From: Oscheius sp. JU75
Taxonomy: Eukaryota; Nematoda; Chromadorea; Rhabditida; Rhabditidae
Length of the DNA stretch: 64,000 nucleotides
Reading direction: 5' to 3'
Assembly: GCA_037178855.1 (NCBI GenBank)
Contig: JASJZC010000007.1
Location: 9,610,001 to 9,674,000, forward strand
Shown here one piece after another: positions 24,519-35,375 of the stretch (the stretch's first letter is position 1; each line of letters starts with the position of its first letter). The translations under genes and the position numbers were made by a program. Under the pieces are notes generated by a model, which was not told where the DNA came from, made no database searches, and worked only from the letters and a program-made list of their open reading frames with translations.

Positions 24519-27500
24519 TTACGCAAAAAGACAAAGGAACATCAATATGTTTTGTAGAAAACTTATTTCGACGGCTTTTTTAGTAGTAGTCTCGATGCTG
24601 ATAGGTTTTGCAGTGACGAACGAATCGGAAGCAACTGTAGAGTTAGTAGAAGACGCGGCTGTTCCAAGCGCCAGACAGTTGTCTGCCAGCTTGCTCGGAT
24701 TACTTACAAACCGATCCAGATCCGTATCACAAAGATCCGTGTTTCTTACAATTTCTGAAGTTTCGAAAGTGTTTTTGCAGAGTGTGTTATTTACGTGACT
24801 CATTCCGCAACATATTTGATCCTGGTATGAAAAAGGATAGTGTTCGAAGATTACTTTTGTTTATGCTAATTTTTTGAGTCACTACAATCTTTGGAAGTGG
24901 AAAATCCAGATCAACCAGTTCTTTCGTTAGCATTACGTTGCTGACCCGTTTGCAGCCCTCTAAGACCTTCAAACTGAGGGGCACATCTTCATTACCAACC
25001 GTAAAACCACAATCTATAGTTCTCAAAATATTGAATGGTAGATGTTAACCTACCTCCCTCTTCTTGTAAATAAAGATCATTGGAACGGACAGCTTTGAAA
25101 ATCTTGTCCAGTTCAGAAGCACTTAATTTGTTATTGTCCCGGATATCAATCTTCGTCGCCGTAAAGCCTTCTTTGAAGTTAATCTCGCGTAAATCATAAT
25201 TGTCATGGATAAGAACTCCTTTTGTCACCAACTCTAATTTTGGAAAATTTAGTATCTGCGATGCGATGTGATTGAATATGATAGTAGTATCTGAAAATTA
25301 TAAAAGTAGCTTTTTTAGTTTGGAAGTCTCAGTTTTTTCGTCTTCTACTTTTGTCCTTCTTTTTATTTTTTCTTGTTCTGTGATGTGACCAGACAAACCT
25401 GCTTTTCTCAACTTGGGAAATGTCACATTGATGTGCTGCAAATTAGTTAAATGCAAAAACGGCCCAGAAAATGTTTCCTTGTTTTTCCAAAAGTCATCCC
25501 AGTCGAATTCAGTAGTACTGTAAATGTTTCTTCCGTAGCTGTCTCTAAGGTGAGCAGCTTCTTTACATACTGTATTGAACTCCTCTCTCATTTCACATGG
25601 ATCATCTTCTGTATATTCCATATTGACAATTTTAGTAGTGGACGTTCGGATATATTCCGTATTGACAATTTTAGTAGTGGACGTTCGGATATATTCCGTA
25701 TTGACAATTTTAGTAGTGGACATTCGAAGTATAGGATAAGGGGCATAAGTCGTTGGGGTCATATTAGTCATTAGTGGCAGACAGTTGCCTACTATATTGC
25801 TGGAGTTACTCACGAATTGATCAAGATTTTTATCACAAAGAAACGTGTTGCTTGCAATGACTGAATCTGCTAGGTAAAATATCACTTTTGCCTTTTTTAC
25901 CTGATTCATTTCGTTTCATGCTCTCATCTGCTACGAAGAAGGATAATGTTCTGAGGTTCGTCCTGACCGCTTTAATTTTTCCTAATAATTTTATTTGTGG
26001 AAGAGCGATGTCTTGGTCTTCAATTTCTCTACCGAATTCTATTTCATTGACGCGTACACAGCCTTCTAGTTCTTTAAAACTTAAGAGAGCGAAGGGAAAA
26101 CTGCAGTCTGAAACTATTCTTGTTATCCAAATTCTGGTCTTTAGAGAGGTGATGCTTGATTAGTATCAACAAGATTGAGAAAATTGTGAAGGGGAGTTCA
26201 TTGTAATTAAGTCAGAAAAAGAAACGTACCTCCCTCTTCTTGGACATATAAATCTTTAGCCCGAACTGCTTTCCATATTTTATCCAGTGCTGTTCCATTC
26301 AATTTTGCATTTTCTCGTATATTGATTTTCTTCGAGGTGAAGCCTTCCTTAAAGTTGATTTCGAGTAGTTCTTGATTCCCGATAATATTGATCTCCTCCG
26401 TCACAAGTTCCAGTTTGGGAAAACTTATTTTCTTTACCAATCCGTATCTAATCACGAGTCTGGTATCTGAAAAGAAGAGATCAATGTCGGAGATTTTACA
26501 AACCTGCTCTTCTTAGTTCAGGAAATACAAACTCTTCGTCATTTAAACGTAATTCCAAGAATGGGAAAGAGACCGTTTCTTTGTTCTTCCAAAAGCCGCT
26601 TAGATTAACAGTTGTCCGGCCTTGTTGAATGCCAATATACGACGAAATATGTGCTGCCTCGATGCAGGCATCTAGCTCGGACATCATACTGTATAGGGGA
26701 TCTAGTTGGCAAGGGGTATCTTCACTATAAATCGGTTTGACTATGACTGACGTGGTTGATTTATTGCAGTTGTTCATCAAGTAGTTAGGAAAGGCAAACT
26801 GATCGAGGTTTTTATCACAAAGAAACGTATTGTTAATAATTTCTGAAACAGTATATCCTTGTAAGCTGGCTTAAGAAAATACCCGACTTTCCATACATGT
26901 TTACCGCATGACCTAATGTGATAAAGGACAGAGTTCGAAGATTAGTGTTTACGGCACGAAGAGTTCCCCAATACCATAATACTTGTGAAACTGGATAGTC
27001 AAGATCTTCGACATGTTCAGCAAAAGTCACATCACAAACTCTCTTGCATCCTTCGAAATCCTTTAAAGAGGTGAGCCTTCTCTTAAAGCTGCAGTCTGAA
27101 AACTTTTTGACTTATAGCTGGCCAGAAGACTTACCTCCTTCTTTTTGTAAATCGATCACAGCTGGACCAAAGGTTTTTTGAATCTTTTTCAGCAGCGCTC
27201 CTGACAGCCTTTTGTTATATTGTATCCAAATATTGTCAATACGCGCTCCTTTTTTGATGTTGATTTCTACCAGTTCGGTATTAGCTGTAATATCTATCTT
27301 CGCAAGATAATTCAGCTTGGGAAAATCTAATTTTTCCGCTAAGCTACCAATAATCACCACGGATGTATCTAAAAATGAACAATTTCAGCCGTTATAACTA
27401 AACGAACTAGCTCTTCTTAAATTCGGAAATAAGAGATTTTTAAAGTCCGGTGAAAAGAAGAAAGAAACGCCGACAATAGTTTCCTTGTTTTTCCAGTAAT

Positions 27501-28728
27501 CGGTGAAATCTCTCTCACTCATTGAAAAAGTGATTTTTTCTAGCGCTTTGATATGTGCTGCATCTTTACACAACTGTCTGGAATTAACCAGTTCCGTATT
27601 CCATAGAATACATGGTTTCTTCTCAGTATATTTCTGTGGTAGCCCAGTAGGCGGTGTTTTACAATTGTTCTGTATGTGGGTTCGTTCGTCAACGAACATG
27701 TCAATGTTATCATCACAGAGAAAAGTGTTGTCGACGAGTTCTGAAATGTTGTTTTGAAAGTGGTTGTCGTTTCTAATTCAAAGGTTTTTTGAGCTGCGCA
27801 GCACTTCATTCCTCAGTTCACTTTATATAGGAGATCCTCCAAGTTTAGTTTTCTTAAATCGGAAAAATACCTGATCCATGTCCTTGAATATTTTTTCTCA
27901 ATTCTTCATCACCAGGCGCTATAGTGCCATCATCATCCGAGAGGCCCTGCGGCACGAGGAATGATAACGACCGTAGATTAGTGTTAACTGCATGAATTTT
28001 GCTGTTATACAATTCCATTTTCGGTAATGGAAAATCGAGGTCGTCCACATAAACAGCAAAAGTAATCACAGCATTAGATAATTTCTTGCAACCTTCGAAA
28101 TTCTTTAAAGATGTGATGTTGCTAAAAAAAATGCAATCTAAAAAACGTGAACTAAGACAAATTAGACAATCTCACCTCCTTCTTCCTGTATCACGCTTTT
28201 TTCAGCGATAACGGTCTTTTGAATTGCGTTCAGTGCTACTTCTTTTAGCTTGTTATTCTTCGAAATTGAAATGCTTCTACAAAGAACTCCTTCCTTTAAT
28301 TCAACTTCGGTCAGATTGCTATTGTACAAAATATTTATGTCGGTAATATATTCCAATGACGGAAACCTAATCATTTCCGCGTAGCTGTTATAAATCTGCA
28401 GTTCTGTATCTGAACAAGGAAAATTTAAAAAAAGTCTGTCTAACAGAAAACCTGCTCTTCTCAGTTTTGGCAGAGAGAATACTGACCATTCGGTACGAAA
28501 TCGAAAAGAAGGCCCAACGATGGTCTCCTTGATCTTCCAGTAGTCATTGAAAATAGTTTCGTTCAACAAAAGTCCTTCAAAGGAAATCTCTTCTAACGCT
28601 TCAATGTGGACAGCGTTCTTGCACTTGACAAATTCTTTGATTTCCTTTTGAGTAACAATGCAAGGGTCACGCTCCGTGTATTCTTGAGCGGATACCAGGG
28701 ATATCAAAAACGCGAAGAATAACAGCAT
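24519..28728 (-). CDS. Four-module receptor L-domain (irld-like) protein with 13-residue linker repeats
   Basis: Thirteen exons (28728-28452, 28409-28176, 28137-27871, 27740-27408, 27368-27135, 27095-26883, 26842-26504, 26466-26230, 26107-25901, 25860-25399, 25290-25054, 25013-24795, 24754-24519) encode 1164 residues, all introns phase 1. ATG 28728 gives the signal peptide MLLFFAFLISLVSA before QEYTERDPC; the longer frame upstream lacks an ATG. Four modules follow in the same order as in the neighbouring gene, with WKIKETI, WKNKETI, WKNKETV and WKNKETF at the module core. Before module 4 lies a spacer with STTKIVNTEYIRT repeated 2.7 times. The tail is Ser/Thr-rich and ends hydrophobic (FLQNILMFLCLFA), fitting GPI anchoring. 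Exon lengths match the twin gene at most positions, so the two arose by whole-gene tandem duplication. Confidence 0.8.
25622..25724 (-). repeat. 39-bp in-frame tandem repeat inside an irld linker
   Basis: A 39-bp unit (plus-strand start attgacaattttagtagtgg) occurs at 25622-25660, 25661-25699 and, partly, 25700-25724. The first two copies are identical, so the expansion is recent. It encodes 13 residues (STTKIVNTEYIRT) and keeps the frame, lengthening the Thr-rich spacer ahead of the fourth module. Confidence 0.95.
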
Positions 28729-29440
28729 AGAATAAAGAGAATGCTCTGCCAGCGGCAAGAAATTCCATTAACGGGGTACTCATATCGAGCGCAATTGGAG
28801 GCAAAGAATCAAACTATACTGCTTGTGAATCATTCAAATAATAGGCTTAAAGCACAATCGAACTATGGAGATGCTCCAACTACCATTTAAACGTATACCA
28901 ACGAACGCTTTGCAATTCCAAAGTTATTCTGTTTGTTTAGTTTGACATAGTCTCGACCTCTGGGCAAATTTTTCTCATTTTTCTGACACTTGAAACAGAC
29001 AAAATTGCAACAAAATACATGATTTCTCTTGGTAGTGTTCTAGACAAATAACGAAAACTGTGAGCAAAAACTGAACAAAAATTGATCTTCTTTGCAAATG
29101 GATGACTAGCACGGAGATGACCGGTCAAATTTCACTAAAACATGACGGCCAATAGACAAGATCTTAGGGCAGAAAAGCAAAAAGCTGATGAAACAAGAGA
29201 GACAAGAAAATGCTGCATTATATGTCAGATTTGTGTGTATTGAAATGGATCCTTTTTTTACTGAAATAAAACACGCATCTTACTGTGCTTCAGCTTCAGT
29301 GTTTTATTACCAACTGTTTATCCACGTGAACATATATAGTAACAACAAAACAAATTAACACGTCAGTACAGAGCATAGTTTGCCTGTTATTTTGGTCGGG
29401 CTTTCGATTCTTGTAGAAGTCGTAGTATTTACACTTTTTA
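28729..29440. other. Upstream region of the second 4-module irld gene
   Basis: No gene is supported. A 63-codon minus-strand frame at 28937-29128 has no recognisable motif. The stretch ends where the first irld relic begins. Confidence 0.45.
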
Positions 29441-29557
29441 GACTGTAGTTTTTCATCTCTTCCTACTTTGAAGCAGCTGGAAGGCCGTGAACGAGTCTAT
29501 GAAGTCGTCGTTGCTCGCGAAGTGGATGATCAAGACTTTGCACCATATTATCTTCAA
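29441..29557 (+). pseudogene. irld relic, third-exon type, plus strand
   Basis: After a TTTTTAG acceptor the sequence reads DCSFSSLPTLKQLEG then RERVYEVVVAREVDDQDF, matching the third exon of irld modules (DCSFPFALLSFKELEG, REIEDQDI). No continuing exon exists; it runs straight into a minus-strand relic. The conserved Cys of EGC is replaced by Arg. This is an isolated, inverted fragment. Confidence 0.65.
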
Positions 29558-29563
29558 ATCTGC

Positions 29564-29712
29564 TTCCAGTTTGTTATTGTCCCGGATATCAATCTTCTTT
29601 GCCGTTAAAAGGAATATTTTGACAAATATCTAGTTTATTTTTTACCAGCTCTATTTTTTTCATTGTTCACCAGCTCTGTTGATTGTCACAACCCTGTCCC
29701 AATGAATTGTAT
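29564..29712 (-). pseudogene. irld relic, second-exon type, minus strand
   Basis: The stretch tattgtcccggatatcaatc at about 29574-29594 is identical to part of the second exon of module 4 in the gene ending at 24519, and a TTTCAG acceptor with ATAC exon start is preserved near 29713. The centre is deleted and the frame is lost. It lies back to back with the plus-strand relic, which points to an inversion. Confidence 0.65.
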
Positions 29713-30071
29713 CTGAAATTTTTTTATATCTGAAAGTATTGAAAACCAAACTTTTTAATATTTTTTGCAGGGTAAAAAGATTTGAAGGAGAGTATTATGA
29801 ATATGTTCTCCGCGTGACTAATGATTTTCATTAACTATAGATCCTATAATGGTTAGCGAAGAAATCGGATCAAACTGCAATAAATGCGGAGAACATTAAA
29901 TTTGGATAATGAAACTAAAGACGCGATTCTGATCAGTTTAAGAACATTGCATTTGTATTTAATCTTTCAGTTTGGCTTATGGTAAGTCAAACTACAAACA
30001 TATCTGTTGATTGTGAGTCATTGAACTCAGTTTGCGCTCAGGTGAATTACACGTACTTGTCACAGAGATAA

Positions 30072-30141
30072 GGGCAAAATACATTGAACTCGGGACCTCT
30101 TCACTGCAGATCCGATGCTCTACCCACTGAGCTCCGGGCCC
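30072..30141 (-). pseudogene. tRNA-Cys-like sequence (degenerate)
   Basis: The minus strand begins GGGCCCGGAGCTCAGTGGGT and continues AGAGCATC, TCTGCAG and AGAGGTCCCGAGTTCAA, which follows the layout of tRNA-Cys (D arm, GCA anticodon in an xTGCAx loop, T arm). The anticodon stem does not pair well, the B box is weak and the 3' acceptor strand only partly pairs with GGGCCCG. I read it as a pseudo-tRNA or a tRNA-derived repeat. Confidence 0.5.
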
Positions 30142-30403
30142 TCCTGGCACTTCATTCATTGCGCTAGCTTATAGAACATGACTTCCTACGCAACAGATGA
30201 TCAAAGAATAACAGGATTTTGAGAACATTATAAGCCCCGCAACTCAAATTATCCCAAACTGAATTCATTTTTGGATGATTCTGAATTGCGACACGAGCGC
30301 AGACAATGAAATCCTTGTCTCAGGATCAGACGATCACAAAGTGATATGAACTGTGCCCCGACGAAATTTTTTTAAATCAAAAAGCACAAAAAGCAAAATC
30401 ATG

Positions 30404-31612
30404 TTATATTTTATTCTCGGAAATGTCAGATAGTTTAGAGACAACAATCGTGTTTTCTTCTCTTTGTGCAGTTTTTCGTATATTGCCAGTTGTCCAAAAG
30501 CTGATGTAGGCTCTTCTTAAACGCCTGTAATTAGAAGTCACATTGAAAATATAACACAAACTCGTTGAAGATGAGGTAGACTAGAGCACTGGCCACTAAT
30601 CCAGATCGATATAGAAGATTCTGTGCATAGAACTCGAGATCTCTTTCATTGAACTCGAATATGCGAAGAAAGTCCGACAGCCCGATACACAAGAACGTTC
30701 CAATAAATGCTTCCATCGTCAGTTTCCATTCTCTACGAATAGTCACTTCTTTTCTCTACGAAATAGTGGTTAACCAACAAAAAGAAAACCAACTCGTTTG
30801 AACATATAAAATAGTAGTAAGACGTACATTGCGAGTGTTAAAATGGACGTAAATAAAAGAATTGGAGGTCTAAGCAAATCAAACACTGAACATTTCAATT
30901 TTAAGAAAAGTAACGAGATTACCTTCAGAGATCTTTCTGAAAGCAGTTGATGTCGCACGCGAATACTCGGGTATTCTGTACCGATCAGAAGTGTATTTTG
31001 TTGAATAGATAAAGTTGTCAATGAGATATTGTCCAAAGATAAGAAGATACATTGCGACATAAATGACACCATGGTTGAAGACGCGCCATTGGGACAAAGC
31101 AACGGTAGCGAAGCGATTATAGCCCAGAATAAAGTTGAATAACTGTGCTGCATCCCACAGAGTCTGATAGAACTTTTTGAATATTTCGAATGAAACATAT
31201 GCGGTCAAATCGATCACATTTATGCCATATATAGAGATAGGATCCATTAGGAGTACGCAACATTCGATAAGACTCAGGACAAACATGATTTTGAAAGTTT
31301 TCTGAGCGCAAAACTCTTTGTTGAAGCCGAATATCTGGAAAACGAATAAGTTTACTTGTATTTTTCATTACCAAGGCAAGAGGGAAGTGTATGATGAAAA
31401 ATTGAACGTCAATGAAAATATACGCGTAATGTTGAGACATAGATAGGAAAGAATATTTTGTAGCCGTAGGTGATAAAATCTTAAATGCCATTCTAGATGG
31501 TTCCGAAATGACTTACAGAGTACATAGGGATGCATAAAATGACCACCGTAACAATAAGGATATATCGGAGTATACGAAAGAATAGACGAGTGTCATTTTC
31601 TTCTTGTCCCAT
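30404..31612 (-). CDS. Serpentine 7TM receptor, paralogue C
   Basis: Six exons (31612-31517, 31479-31372, 31334-30923, then 92 and 194 nt, 30524-30404) encode 340 residues. Exons 2-5 have exactly the lengths of paralogues A and B. Shared blocks: IHFPLAL, FGFNKEF, TFKIMF, LGYNR, RREWKLTMEAFIGTFL, LVASALVYLIFNE, RRAYISFWTTGN. The acceptor before exon 2 is a non-standard TTTAAG but the phase fits. The C-terminal tail is longer and more acidic than in A and B. Next downstream on this strand is the second 4-module irld gene (1.7 kb away). Predicted chemoreceptor-type GPCR, subfamily not recognised. Confidence 0.75.
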
Positions 31613-32025
31613 GTATGCACAACAAAAAAGCTTGTGTCACCCTTGGCGCAATTAATTTATGCTCCGTGGAACTCATAACATAATCAAAGTGTAATGAAAG
31701 ATAGATTGTAGCTTAACGTACAAAACATTGCTGCAAGCGATTTTTTCTTTTTTGAACCAAACTGTATACACAACAGGCAGGAAAGGCCGAAAGAGAAGAC
31801 TGCGGACCAAAATACCAATGGTAAATCGGGTATGAATCAGATAGTGAATTGAATCAGGTAGACAAAAAAACCAACTGAAAAGTAAAGCATGTAAAAGACT
31901 AGCGTTGACGGTTAAACGGAAGTGTCAGGCTTTTTAACGTTATGTGACAGTATATTCAGCCTTTATTTACAAAAATAATATTAGAGATGAGACAATCAAG
32001 AAAATTTGCTTTGACCGTTAAGTTG

Positions 32026-32930
32026 TCATGTTTTCTTTTTGTATATCGAAGATATTACGACGCTGTTTTCCTCTCTTAGCACAACTTCCCAAATGTTGCC
32101 AATGGTCCAAAAGCTGAGGTATGTTCTTCGGAAACGTCTGCAAAATTGAAAGTCACTTAGAAAAATAAACTCATTGAAGATCAGATAAACGAGAGAGCTT
32201 GCCACCAATCCTATTCAATAAAGGATCTGTTGAATGAAAAACACGTGCTCTATACTATAGGCCTCGTAAATGCGAAGATAATTCGACAAACAGAAACATA
32301 AAAATGGACCGATGAAAACCTCTATTGTCAGTTTTCACTTTTTTCGAATGCTTATTTCTTTTCGCTGAAAAAAGTTCGCTCTGTCCGAATATATTTAACC
32401 TGTCCTTATACAGAAGCAAAATGGCGGAAAAGGCTAGAGTCAAAAGCGATGAAGTTAAGAGAACAGGTAGTCTGACTGAATCAATAGCTGGAAGTTTATA
32501 CTGCTATCTTGATAAAAAAAATGTCTCACCATCATTGATATTACGTAGTTGTGATTTTAGTAATAAAGACAAAGTTATCAATAAGGTATTGGGCGAACAT
32601 TATGAAATACATAAAGGCATAAATGACGCCATGATTTACCACGCGCCAATTGGATAGCACGAGGGTGACAAAGTGACAGACAGCCAATACGAAGTTCAAT
32701 CTCTATCTGACTCTCTAGGTCGCATCCCAGAGAGTCAGAATGAGCTTGTCAGTTATGTATAGCGAATAAAAACTGCTGAGATCGATAAAATATCGAATAA
32801 CAACAGAAATAGAATCCAGTAGAAGTACGGTACATTTAAGTAGACTCAATAGGAACATGGTTTTGTAGATTTTATGACAGCAAAACTCTTATTAAAGCCA
32901 AATATCTGAACAGCTGATTTAAAATAGTGC
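32026..32930 (-). pseudogene. Serpentine 7TM receptor pseudogene, paralogue D
   Basis: All blocks from exon 3 to exon 6 of the 7TM family are traceable on the minus strand: pieces of exon 3 (32560-32900), exon 4 (VLLTSSLLTLAFSAILLLY, near 32410-32480), exon 5 and exon 6 (VASSLVYLIFNE, RRTYLSFWTIGN). Exon 5 has two in-frame stops: TGA where the family has the Trp of KxW, and TGA where it has the Arg of LYR, the latter fitting a CGA to TGA transition. Exon 3 also carries frameshifts. The gene is dead. Confidence 0.75.
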
Positions 32931-32942
32931 ATTGATTTACCA

Positions 32943-33112
32943 AAGGCTAACAGGAGGCTTCGCCGCTTCCTTAGTAACAGAAGCACAGTTGAATTGTCTC
33001 TTATCACGAAATGACTTGTCAGATTTTTTGGATATTAGTGTTACCAGACTATTGTGCGGACACTATTATAGACAGATGGACGGATACCACTGCGCTTTAG
33101 TAAAGAAATATA
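32943..33112. repeat. Dispersed repeat, copy 1
   Basis: A block of about 170 bp containing ggcttcgccgcttcc, then gacttgtcaga, attgtgcggacac and ccactgcgctttagtaaa recurs in the same order at 42650-42825. The copies are clearly related but diverged. It lies directly after the 7TM pseudogene and before the irld relic. No coding capacity is evident; probably a non-autonomous mobile element, ends not determined. Confidence 0.7.
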
Positions 33113-33129
33113 TTGAGAAAACGAATTTA

Positions 33130-33990
33130 ATAGTTGTTTCAATGCTCGTGCTAGATCTTTATCACAAAGCAAATAGTTATTTGAGATAGCTGGATTTCAA
33201 ATATGTTATTTTTGGTCCTGCTTTACCTGATTCATTTCGTTGCATATTACTTCTTGCACCGAAGAAAGATCGTGTCAGAAGATTTGTACGAACTGCTTTC
33301 ATTCTTCCAGATTCCATTTGTGTTTTCAGGGAAAAGACGAAATCACCCACCTCCTGTTTTTATCTGACGCCAGTTCCCAGAAGTCAAGAATCACATTTGC
33401 CTTAATATGATCAGCAGCTCTACAGTCTCTGAAAGATGCAGCTAATAAGCTCCTCAGTACGCAGGGATTTTCTTCTGTATACTCAGGTGGCGCTAATGTA
33501 ACCATAGTTGGTGCTTTTTTAGTAATAATAGGAATCGGTTAAGGCGCTCTTGTACTGTACAACGGAGTCCTGCAGTTATTTTCCAGATTCTTGAAATGCT
33601 TACAAATTGATCAAGATTATCGTCACAGAGAACGTCGTCGTTTGTAATTTATCAATCAGAGATTTTGGCCTGACAATAAAATACCTGATTGTTCCTCGTT
33701 CATCTCCTTTCCTGCTTTAAAAAGTGAGAGCGTATAAATTTAGGTGTTGGCTGCTGTGATTGTTCCAGACAGTTCTACTTGTGGCAGAAAAAAGTCAAGA
33801 TCCTCCACACTCCTATAAACGTTACTTCGTATACTCTGTTACAGCCTTTCAACTGCTTCAAGCTAGTGATCGCAGTATTAATGAATCACTCCTCGATTAC
33901 TAGTTCCAGTTTGGGCAAGCTCAGGCTCTGTAGTTTCTCACTATTCGTGAAAGAGCTTGAGTTTGGAAAAGTGAGTGGTTGGAAATAGTT
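33130..33990 (-). pseudogene. Degenerate irld gene remnant
   Basis: Reading the minus strand, several irld exon types are recognisable: a third-exon block with KAVRTNL and QRNESG followed by a good donor (33230-33350), a first-exon block with TEExxC and atatgatcagcagctc (AAxxI region, 33400-33500), a NC-type linker (33560-33650), and a further third-exon block (33690-33860). Frames are broken between and within blocks. It is the remains of at least two modules, closest to module 3/4 of the 4-module genes. Confidence 0.65.
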
Positions 33991-35375
33991 GAAAGCTCAA
34001 AAGCCCAGAGGCTAGGAAAGTAGATGGTTAGAGGAGAATGTCTCTGTCCATCTTACTCTCTTCTTTTCTGATTGTTATCCAACTCAATTAGTTGGCATCA
34101 ATTTAAAATAATAAAAATTCACAGCTTTTGGTTTTCCTTCTATTTCGTAGACTCGGAGAAACAAAGAAACAAATAAATAGAGTCCGAAAACATCGTGAAC
34201 CCATAATACGCAACCGCCTAAGGCTAAAAGAACATTTTTATTTTGTCTGGAGTTCAGTTCTTACTTCTGTCTGAAGTCCTTTTCTCTAGCGTCTCTTCAT
34301 AAGAAACTTTCTCACATATTCTGTGTAAAGAGCCGTTTTCTGCCTATCTTCAACCACCATTCGTACTATTTAGACCATCAATCAATTGTCATCCTTCTGT
34401 GTGCCCTCATGCGTCAGAATCGAGACTGATAATTTCGGGTCACAATTCGTCGCAATCATTAATTGAACCGAATGTACTGTTTCACCTGATGCGGAAGAAC
34501 ACGACGTCCTAATTCGATTTGAACTTTGAGAACACGCGATCTCTAGGAGTAACAACAGCTGTCAGTTACGTCTGGGTGACCACTACTCTGGCCCTCTGAG
34601 AGAGTCTCGCCGTCTGTTCCACCATGTTGTCCTTTGTCTTATCTATATGCTCGCAGTCTAGAAGGTCGAATTGGCAGGGAGCTTTTTTTTGTAGAAAGCA
34701 ATTAGACAAACGAGCTCGAAGTTTGCATATAAGCAGATCAAAGTACGGCTCATACCACTGGAATCTTCGCATCATTCAGATTCAAAACTTTTATCGAAAA
34801 ATTAGCAGAGTGACGTCAATTCTTTGACATCGGGTCAATTATGCCATCACATTGTTTATATTATGGAACCGTTTCTTCCTCTCTAGGTCATCTAGTTTGT
34901 CTTATTGCCTATGTCAAACTTTTGATAGCTGTGAACTTTCCTCCCTGGGCCAAGATTAGGAAATCGTCTTATTCTCTCCGCTAAATCCTCCCTTATCAAA
35001 AAGTGCACTCAGACTTTTTCAGTTCTTACTACAGCGTTTTCTAGTAGAAGGTTGACTATGAAACAGCTTTTAAAATATGCGTGATTATCGATTTTGTTGC
35101 TTTCTAACCATTATATATTTTTGATTTTGCGCCTCATCATTCATCTTATCTACCCACGTGTTTGGTTTCTTGACCATCGGTCTAATCGTTATCGACCCTC
35201 CTCCTCGATGGTACTATTGGCTGGCGAACCTCTCGCCCTATCAGAAGTAGCAGTCGTTTTTCGTGCCGACTGTACTCCTATCGCCCCCATTCCTGATAAT
35301 TTGTTGTCCTCTGGGTGTTCTCATGTCTCAAATTTGGCTGTTCTCCATTTTCTCCTTCATCTGTCATTTGCAGAC
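33991..35375. other. Spacer upstream of glutamine synthetase
   Basis: About 1.4 kb separating the receptor cluster from the conserved genes. A 69-codon minus-strand frame at 34566-34775 has no motif or signal peptide. The open frame running into glutamine synthetase from 35094 has no distinct function and lies before a TTTGCAG splice acceptor, so it is treated as untranslated. Confidence 0.45.

Noticed and set aside
34566-34775. 69-codon minus-strand frame starting MMRRFQWYEPYF, considered as a peptide precursor
   Set aside because: No signal peptide and no dibasic-flanked amidation site; contains a chance A8-derived Lys run.
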